Part shown: in pieces, positions 59,171 to 64,000 of the stretch
Layout of the letters: the number at the start of each line of letters is the position of its first letter
How positions within the stretch are numbered: position 1 is the first letter of the stretch
Origin: Streptomyces sp. HmicA12
Lineage (GTDB): Bacteria; Actinomycetota; Actinomycetes; Streptomycetales; Streptomycetaceae
Length of the DNA: 64,000 bases
Direction of reading: 5' to 3'
Assembly: GCF_000373565.1 (NCBI RefSeq)
Contig: NZ_KB891850.1
Location: forward strand, 124,001 to 188,000
The notes under the pieces: generated by a model
The model's input: only the letters and a program-made list of their open reading frames with translations
Told to the model about the DNA's origin: nothing
The model's database searches: none
Program-made: the position numbers and the translations under genes

Positions 59171-60167
59171 CGTACTGCAGGACTTCGTCCTGGCTCCCGT
59201 ACGCCGACCAGTCCTCCGGTGACCCGACGGCGGCCGCGGCGGCCCGGCCCACGACGGCCGCGTCGATCCGCCCGTCGTCGGTGAACTCCGCGGCCACCCG
59301 CGCCGCGACGCCGGGCAGCGCGGGCCCGCGGAACCGGGCGAGGTCCTCGTCGCGCCCGTACGGCGTCAGCACGTACCCGGCGTGCCACTCCACCGGAACG
59401 CCGATGCCGCACAGCAGTTCACCGGTCGGCGTCCCCCGGAACGACGGGTCGAGGACGAGCGCCTCCGCGTCCCTGACCAGGTCCACGTCGCCGTGCACCT
59501 GCGCCTCCGCGTAGAAGTCGAGCGAGCGGCCCAGCGCGCGGGGCGCCGGGTGCGGCAGGGCGCGGATCGCCGCGACGGGGTCGGCGCCCGTGATCCCGAG
59601 CGACCGGCCGGTCGCCCGCGCGTCCGCGACGAGGGCGGCGAGCACCGGCAGGAACGCGTCGATCGTGCCGGTGTGCTCCGGGCCGACGTGGCTGTCCCCG
59701 AAGCAGAAGGTCGCCCGCGCGTTCACCTCGGGCCGCAGCCGCACATGGCACGACCCGAACCGGGGCGCGGCCCCGTCCGCGTGCCGCATCACGTCGAGCG
59801 CCCCGTACTTGGGCCGCTCGTGCGGGAGGGCTCGCGCGTACGCCCCGCCGAACAGCCGCTCCTCCCAGCGGTCGCGCAGGCCGCCGGGGTGCGCGGTGCG
59901 GCTGCCGTTCGACAGGCCCGTCTCGTACTGGCCGCGATAACGGGCGTCGGCGGCGAGTCGGTGGGCAACCGTGACGCCCGGGTCGGCGGGCGGGATCCGG
60001 TCCGGGTGGAAGTTCAGCGTGACGCGGGCGTGCTCCCGCAGGAGCTCGACCAGACCGTCGGCCCGCTCGACGCCGAGCGAGGCGAGCCGCCGCAGCGCCT
60101 CCTGACGCCCCGCGCGCCCGGCGGTCCGCAGATGGGCGAGCGCCGCGCGCTGGGCCGTGGTGAGCAT
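59010..60167 (-). CDS. DUF3626-family protein
   Basis: A 385-residue protein I recognise as DUF3626-like. Conserved-looking stretches are RVTLNFHPDRIP, YRGQYETGLSNGSRTAHPGG, RWEERLFGG, RPKYGALDVMRHADGAAPRF and FCFGDSH. These resemble nucleotide- or phosphate-handling folds, but the function is unknown. The final 50 residues (after VVEFGEPARPPDG) are low complexity and antisense to the rhomboid-like gene, suggesting the stop codon has drifted downstream. ATG 60167 agrees with the family N-terminus. Confidence 0.75.
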   Translation of the reverse strand: MLTTAQRAALAHLRTAGRAGRQEALRRLASLGVERADGLVELLREHARVTLNFHPDRIPPADPGVTVAHRLAADARYRGQYETGLSNGSRTAHPGGLRDRWEERLFGGAYARALPHERPKYGALDVMRHADGAAPRFGSCHVRLRPEVNARATFCFGDSHVGPEHTGTIDAFLPVLAALVADARATGRSLGITGADPVAAIRALPHPAPRALGRSLDFYAEAQVHGDVDLVRDAEALVLDPSFRGTPTGELLCGIGVPVEWHAGYVLTPYGRDEDLARFRGPALPGVAARVAAEFTDDGRIDAAVVGRAAAAAVGSPEDWSAYGSQDEVLQYVKQLWHCVVEFGEPARPPDGTAVPRASATAAPAATSRRRCRGPAGAPSWSADR

Positions 60168-60263
60168 GCGGGGAGTATCCGGGCGGGCGATGCGCGTGAG
60201 CAACGGGGTTTCGGCCGGGCCGCGCCGCGTTCGTCTTTCGGGTGCGGCTTTCGTCGTGGCTGG

Positions 60264-60327
60264 TCGCGCAGTTCCCCGCGCCCCTGGGCGAGCGGAGCTC
60301 GCTTCAGGGGCGCGGGGAACTGCGCGA
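60264..60327. repeat. Dispersed intergenic inverted repeat, family A, copy 3
   Basis: A 22-bp perfect inverted repeat: TCGCGCAGTTCCCCGCGCCC plus CT (60264-60285) and its complement (60306-60327), 20-base loop. It is the best-formed copy; flanks GTGGCTGG and AGAAGCCCCAC are shared with 54201. It lies in the gap between the DUF3626 and GNAT genes. Confidence 0.88.
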
Positions 60328-60416
60328 GAAGCCCCACCGGCCCGCACCCGCGAAGCAACCGCACCCGGCAGACGCGACCGCGGCTCTCCCCACGCCCGGT
60401 GCGGCCGAGCCCGGGC

Positions 60417-61058
60417 TCAGACCCCGACGTACTTCGCGTTCGTCAGCGGCGCCACGATCCGCCACCCCACCGCCTCGTACAGCAGCCGCCCCTCCGGCGT
60501 GCAGGCGAGGACCGCGCGCGTCGCACCCTGTGCGCGGGCGGCCGCGTGCAGGGTGCGCATCACGACGCTGCCCAGACCCTTCCTGCGATGGTCCTCCGAC
60601 GTCTCGATCTGGTCGACGACCGCGCTCGCACCGGTCGGGGCGACCTGGCCGCGCGCCGCGAGCGTGCCGTCGTCGTCGGTGAGCACGACCTGGACGACTC
60701 CGCCGCGGGACCAGGTGTGCAGGTGGTAGCCGGAAGGGATCTCGGGCTCCGGCTCCCGCGTCAGCTCCGTCGCCATCAGGAAGTCGTCCGAGCCGTACGG
60801 TTCCCAGCCCGCGCCGAGCCAGGGCAGCACCCGCTCCCGGTCGGCGAAGACCTTCAGGTGGGTGTTGATGCCGCGCGTCGCCTCGGTGACCTTGCGGACG
60901 TCGTCCTCGCGCACGTCGTCGCCGGTGGCGCCGAACACGTGCCGCCCGACGGCCGTGAACCGGCCGACCAGGATCGTGTAGCCCCAGGGCTCGACGAGCG
61001 GGGGAGCGGCCCCGCGCGAGACCACCCAGCCGTCGACCCAGTCCCGTACGTGGTCCAT
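60417..61058 (-). CDS. GNAT-family N-acetyltransferase
   Basis: A 213-residue protein. The C-terminal half carries the GNAT acetyl-CoA motif (DHRRKGLGSVVMRTLHAAAR, then LLYEAVGWRIVAP). The N-terminal half (WGYTILVGRFTAVGRHVFGA) is a distinct domain seen in some Streptomyces GNAT proteins. ATG 61058 has GGTGGAG 5 bases upstream; GTG 61064 is too close to it. Divergent from lon. Substrate unknown. Confidence 0.82.
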   Translation of the reverse strand: MDHVRDWVDGWVVSRGAAPPLVEPWGYTILVGRFTAVGRHVFGATGDDVREDDVRKVTEATRGINTHLKVFADRERVLPWLGAGWEPYGSDDFLMATELTREPEPEIPSGYHLHTWSRGGVVQVVLTDDDGTLAARGQVAPTGASAVVDQIETSEDHRRKGLGSVVMRTLHAAARAQGATRAVLACTPEGRLLYEAVGWRIVAPLTNAKYVGV

Positions 61059-61185
61059 ACGCACTCCACCCTTGATGTAATAGCCGATTCCCTGGTGTGA
61101 ACCTTACGTGGCCGTCGCGAGGCCTCGACAGACGTGATCGCTCAGAGCGAACGCCCGGTCGGGAACACTCGGAGCCTCCCGCGCA

Positions 61186-61204
61186 TTGAGTCGACATAGC
61201 TCAA
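61186..61204 (+). promoter_or_regulatory. HAIR-type operator (HspR) upstream of lon
   Basis: TTGAGT-N7-GCTCAA, a near match to the HAIR consensus CTTGAGT-N7-ACTCAAG bound by the heat-shock repressor HspR. It ends 22 bases before the lon ATG. HspR control of lon is established in Streptomyces, which supports the assignment. Confidence 0.8.
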
Positions 61205-61226
61205 CTTGACTGCCGAAGGGGAGATC

Positions 61227-63641
61227 ATGGCTTTGACGTCTGCATCGCTCACCTTGCCCGTGCTGCCGCTCGACGACGAGGTCGTGCTGCCCGGCATGGT
61301 GGTGCCGCTGGACCTGAACGACACCGACGTACGCGCCGCGGTGGAGGCCGCCCAGGCCGCCGCCCGGTCCAGTGGGGACAGCAAGCCGAAGGTGCTGCTT
61401 GTTCCACGCGTCGACGGCACGTACGCGAACATCGGCGTGCTCGGCACCGTCGAGCAGGTCGGACGCCTCGCCGACGGAGACCCGGGCGCGCTGATCCGCG
61501 GCCGCGAGCGGGTGCGCATCGGCGCGGGCACGACCGGCCCGGGCGCCGCCCTGTGGGTGGAGGGCCTGACGGTCGAGGAGACCGTGCCGGACCCCGTCCC
61601 CGGCGCCGTCGCCGAACTGGTCAAGGAGTACAAGGCGCTCGCCACCAACTGGCTGAAGAAGCGCGGGGCCTGGCAGGTCGTGGACCGCGTCCAGCAGATC
61701 GAGGGGGTCTCCGCGCTCGCCGACAACTCCGGCTACTCGCCCTTCCTGACCACCGCGCAGAAGGTCGAACTCCTGGAGACCACCGACCCGGTGGAGCGGC
61801 TGAAGCTCGCGACCGCCGCGCTGCGCGAGCACCTCGCCGAGCAGGACGTCGCCGAGACCATCGCCAAGGACGTACAGGAAGGCGTCGACAAGCAGCAGCG
61901 CGAGTTCCTGCTGCGGCGCCAGCTCGAAGCGGTCCGCAAGGAGCTGCGCGAGCTGAACGGCGAGCGGTCCGGGGAATCGGCCGAGGAGCCCGACGACTAC
62001 CGGGCCCGCGTCGAGGCCGCCGACCTCCCCGAGAAGGTGCGCGAGGCCGCGGTCAAGGAGATCGACAAGCTGGAGCGGTCCAGCGACCAGTCGCCCGAGG
62101 GCTCCTGGATCCGCACCTGGCTCGACACCGTCCTCGAACTCCCGTGGAACGAGCGGACGGAGGACGCCTACGACATCCAGGGCGCCCGGGGCGTCCTGGA
62201 CGCGGAGCACTTCGGCCTGGACGACGTGAAGGAGCGGATCACCGAGTACCTGGCCGTGCGCAAGCGGCGCTCCGAGCGCGGACTCGGCGTCGTCGGCGGA
62301 CGGCGCGGCGGCGCGGTCCTCGCGCTCGTCGGCCCGCCCGGCGTCGGCAAGACGTCGCTCGGCGAGTCCGTCGCGCACGCCATGGGCCGTAAGTTCGTGC
62401 GCGTCGCCCTCGGCGGCGTACGGGACGAGGCCGAGATCCGCGGACACCGCCGTACGTACGTGGGTGCCCTGCCGGGCCGCATCGTCCGGGCGATCAAGGA
62501 GGCCGGGTCGATGAACCCGGTGGTCCTCCTCGACGAGATCGACAAGGTGGGATCCGACTTCCGGGGCGACCCGGCGGCGGCGCTCCTCGAGGTCCTCGAC
62601 CCCGCCCAGAACCACACCTTCCGTGACCACTACCTGGAGGTCGAACTCGACCTGAGCGACGTGGTGTTCCTCGCCACGGCGAACGTCCTCGAAGCGATCC
62701 CCGAGGCGCTGCTCGACCGGATGGAACTCGTCCGGCTCGACGGCTACACCGAGGACGAGAAGGTCGTCATCGCCCGCGACCACCTGCTCCCGCGCCAGCT
62801 GGAGCGGGCCGGACTCGCAAAGGGCGAGGTCGCCATCGACGAGGACGCGCTGCGCAGGCTGGCCGGCGAGTACACGCGCGAGGCCGGCGTCCGCAACCTG
62901 GAGCGGGCCGTCACCCGGGTGCTCCGCAAGGTCGCGGCGCAGCACGAACTCGGCGAGCGGGAGCTGCCGTTCACCGTCGGCGCGGACGACCTGCGGGCCC
63001 TCGTCGGGCGCCCGCACCACGTCCCCGAGTCGGCGCAGGACCCGGCCGAGCGGCGCACGGCGGTGCCGGGCGTGGCGACCGGCCTCGCGGTGACGGGCGC
63101 CGGGGGTGACGTGCTCTTCGTGGAGGCGTCCCTCGCCGATCCGGAGACGGGCGCGGCGGGCCTGACCCTCACCGGCCAGCTCGGCGACGTCATGAAGGAG
63201 TCCGCCCAGATCGCGCTGAGCTTCCTGCGCTCGCACGGGGCCGAACTGGAGCTGCCCGTCGCCGACCTGAAGGAACGCGGCGCGCACATCCACTTCCCGG
63301 CGGGCGCGGTCCCCAAGGACGGGCCGAGCGCGGGCGTCACGATGACGACGGCTCTCGCCTCGCTGCTGAGCGGGCGCCTGGTCCGTACGGACGTGGCGAT
63401 GACCGGTGAGGTCTCGCTCACCGGGCGGGTGCTGCCGATCGGCGGCGTGAAGCAGAAGCTGCTCGCCGCGCACCGGGCCGGTGTCACGACCGTCATCATC
63501 CCGAAGCGCAACGAGGCGGACCTGGACGACGTCCCGGCCGAGGTCCTGGAGAAGCTGGACGTCCACCCGGTGACGGACGTCCGCCAGGTCCTCGAACTGG
63601 CCCTGGCCCCGGCCGGGGTGGAGGTTCCGGTCGCGGCGTGA
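61227..63641 (+). CDS. lon: ATP-dependent Lon protease
   Basis: An 804-residue LonA. The N-terminal substrate-binding domain (1-200) is followed by a coiled coil (about 210-260), the AAA+ module with Walker A GPPGVGKTS near residue 370 and Walker B VVLLDEIDK. The C-terminal protease has Ser701 in KDGPSAGVTM and the Lys in VKQKLLAAHRAG. It degrades misfolded and regulatory proteins in the cytosol. ATG 61227 follows GGGGAG. Heat-inducible through the HAIR-type site. Confidence 0.96.
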   Translation: MALTSASLTLPVLPLDDEVVLPGMVVPLDLNDTDVRAAVEAAQAAARSSGDSKPKVLLVPRVDGTYANIGVLGTVEQVGRLADGDPGALIRGRERVRIGAGTTGPGAALWVEGLTVEETVPDPVPGAVAELVKEYKALATNWLKKRGAWQVVDRVQQIEGVSALADNSGYSPFLTTAQKVELLETTDPVERLKLATAALREHLAEQDVAETIAKDVQEGVDKQQREFLLRRQLEAVRKELRELNGERSGESAEEPDDYRARVEAADLPEKVREAAVKEIDKLERSSDQSPEGSWIRTWLDTVLELPWNERTEDAYDIQGARGVLDAEHFGLDDVKERITEYLAVRKRRSERGLGVVGGRRGGAVLALVGPPGVGKTSLGESVAHAMGRKFVRVALGGVRDEAEIRGHRRTYVGALPGRIVRAIKEAGSMNPVVLLDEIDKVGSDFRGDPAAALLEVLDPAQNHTFRDHYLEVELDLSDVVFLATANVLEAIPEALLDRMELVRLDGYTEDEKVVIARDHLLPRQLERAGLAKGEVAIDEDALRRLAGEYTREAGVRNLERAVTRVLRKVAAQHELGERELPFTVGADDLRALVGRPHHVPESAQDPAERRTAVPGVATGLAVTGAGGDVLFVEASLADPETGAAGLTLTGQLGDVMKESAQIALSFLRSHGAELELPVADLKERGAHIHFPAGAVPKDGPSAGVTMTTALASLLSGRLVRTDVAMTGEVSLTGRVLPIGGVKQKLLAAHRAGVTTVIIPKRNEADLDDVPAEVLEKLDVHPVTDVRQVLELALAPAGVEVPVAA

Positions 63642-63659
63642 CGGACGGGACCGGACAAG

Positions 63660-63699
63660 CGCCCCTGAGCGCGCGGCTTCGCCGTCGCGTTCAGGGGCG
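63660..63699. terminator. Terminator between lon and a convergent regulator gene
   Basis: Stem CGCCCCTGA (63660-63668) with TCAGGGGCG (63691-63699), extended inside by partly paired GCGCGCGGC/GCCGTCGCG around TTC. It lies between two convergent stop codons. Confidence 0.8.
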
Positions 63700-63704
63700 T
63701 CCGG

Positions 63705-64000
63705 CTACACGGTCAGCCACCCGCGAAGCGTCGCCTGCACCCCCGCCTGGAAGCGCGTCTGCGCGTTCAGCTTCTGCATGAGGCGGGTGATCCGCCGCCG
63801 CACCGTGTGCACGTGAATGTCGAGGCGGCGCGCGATCGCCTCGTCCTTCAGCCCGGACGCGAGCATGGTCAGCAACTCCCGGTCCTCGTCCGTGGCCCCG
63901 TCCTGCCCGGCGGAGCCGATCGGCACCGCGCGTTCCCACAGCGCGTCGAACAACGGCACCAGCGCGTTGCCGAGCAGTGCGTCACTGACCACCAGCGCCG
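63705..64000 (-). CDS. LuxR-type regulator, C-terminal part (cut by window edge)
   Basis: The open frame runs off the right end. The visible 98 or so residues end in a LuxR-type HTH: DRELLTMLASGLKDEAIARR, LDIHVHTVRRRITRLMQKLN, AQTRFQAGVQA. The part upstream (ALVPLFDALWERAVPIG) resembles the sensor region of Streptomyces TrmB/LuxR hybrid regulators. The true start lies outside the window; GTG 63992 is in frame but unlikely to be the start. Confidence 0.8.
   Translation of the reverse strand, partial: ALVVSDALLGNALVPLFDALWERAVPIGSAGQDGATDEDRELLTMLASGLKDEAIARRLDIHVHTVRRRITRLMQKLNAQTRFQAGVQATLRGWLTV

Noticed and set aside
1..64000. CRISPR arrays, rRNA and tRNA genes, prophage or integrative-element ends
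   Set aside because: No regularly spaced repeats beyond the short arrays listed, no recognisable tRNA or rRNA sequence, no integrase or att-like duplications.

Overview
This is high-GC actinobacterial chromosome, almost certainly Streptomyces. The signs are strong GC third-position bias, GTG and TTG starts, ATGA/GTGA start-stop overlaps, GGAGG ribosome sites, leaderless promoters and a single rare TTA codon. From memory, both ends look like the conserved Streptomyces core: amino-acid ABC transporter and malic enzyme on the left; 2-oxoglutarate decarboxylase, a two-component pair and HspR-controlled lon on the right. The middle, about 11-47 kb, looks strain-variable.

Left part (1-11 kb): a methyltransferase; a polar amino-acid ABC operon (minus strand); malic enzyme; a medium-chain oxidoreductase; a leaderless HTH gene coupled to a Clp-N-domain gene behind two matching palindromes; a PadR/DUF4097 pair; two small uncharacterised genes.

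11-24 kb: an LtrA-like membrane protein, an MFS exporter, an NTF2-fold protein and a Tat-exported bicovalent-flavin oxidase. Then comes an orphan divergent cluster. The minus strand carries SDR, VOC, three NTF2/SnoaL genes (one a tandem duplication) and a GMC oxidoreductase. The plus strand carries a ThDP-dependent decarboxylase-like enzyme between two DJ-1/PfpI proteins. The plus-strand operon runs by a GTGA overlap straight into alpha-glucan genes: glgE, maltokinase, glgB and a phosphohexomutase homologue that has lost its catalytic serine. No trehalose synthase (treS) gene is present.

31-47 kb: an XRE-TPR regulator stands divergent to a 46-residue secreted-type peptide and a GlgM/GlgA-type glycosyltransferase, an arrangement like Gram-positive peptide quorum-sensing modules. 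A peptide-type ABC transporter follows; its two ATPases are fused through a linker that contains a dispersed repeat, and its lipoprotein gene has TTA as codon 4. A minus-strand group follows: nucleotidyltransferase, SDR, glgX, an AGE-epimerase/STAS fusion, and an IS701-type transposase homologue overlapping it by 8 bases, apparently domesticated. Several genes between 23.9 and 47.2 kb together look like a second alpha-glucan/maltose-1-phosphate pathway.

47-64 kb: kgd/sucA, sensor kinase and response regulator, a spermidine-synthase-like protein, a GH3 glycosidase with its MFS transporter and divergent TetR, a rhomboid-like membrane protein overlapping a convergent DUF3626 gene, a GNAT enzyme, lon with a HAIR-type operator, and the 3-prime end of a LuxR-type regulator cut by the window edge. 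Two families of Streptomyces-type dispersed intergenic repeats recur. I saw no rRNA, tRNA or CRISPR array. Best candidates for undescribed biology: the XRE-TPR/peptide module, the degenerate mutase, the AGE-STAS plus transposase-like pair, and the DJ-1/ThDP/NTF2 cluster.
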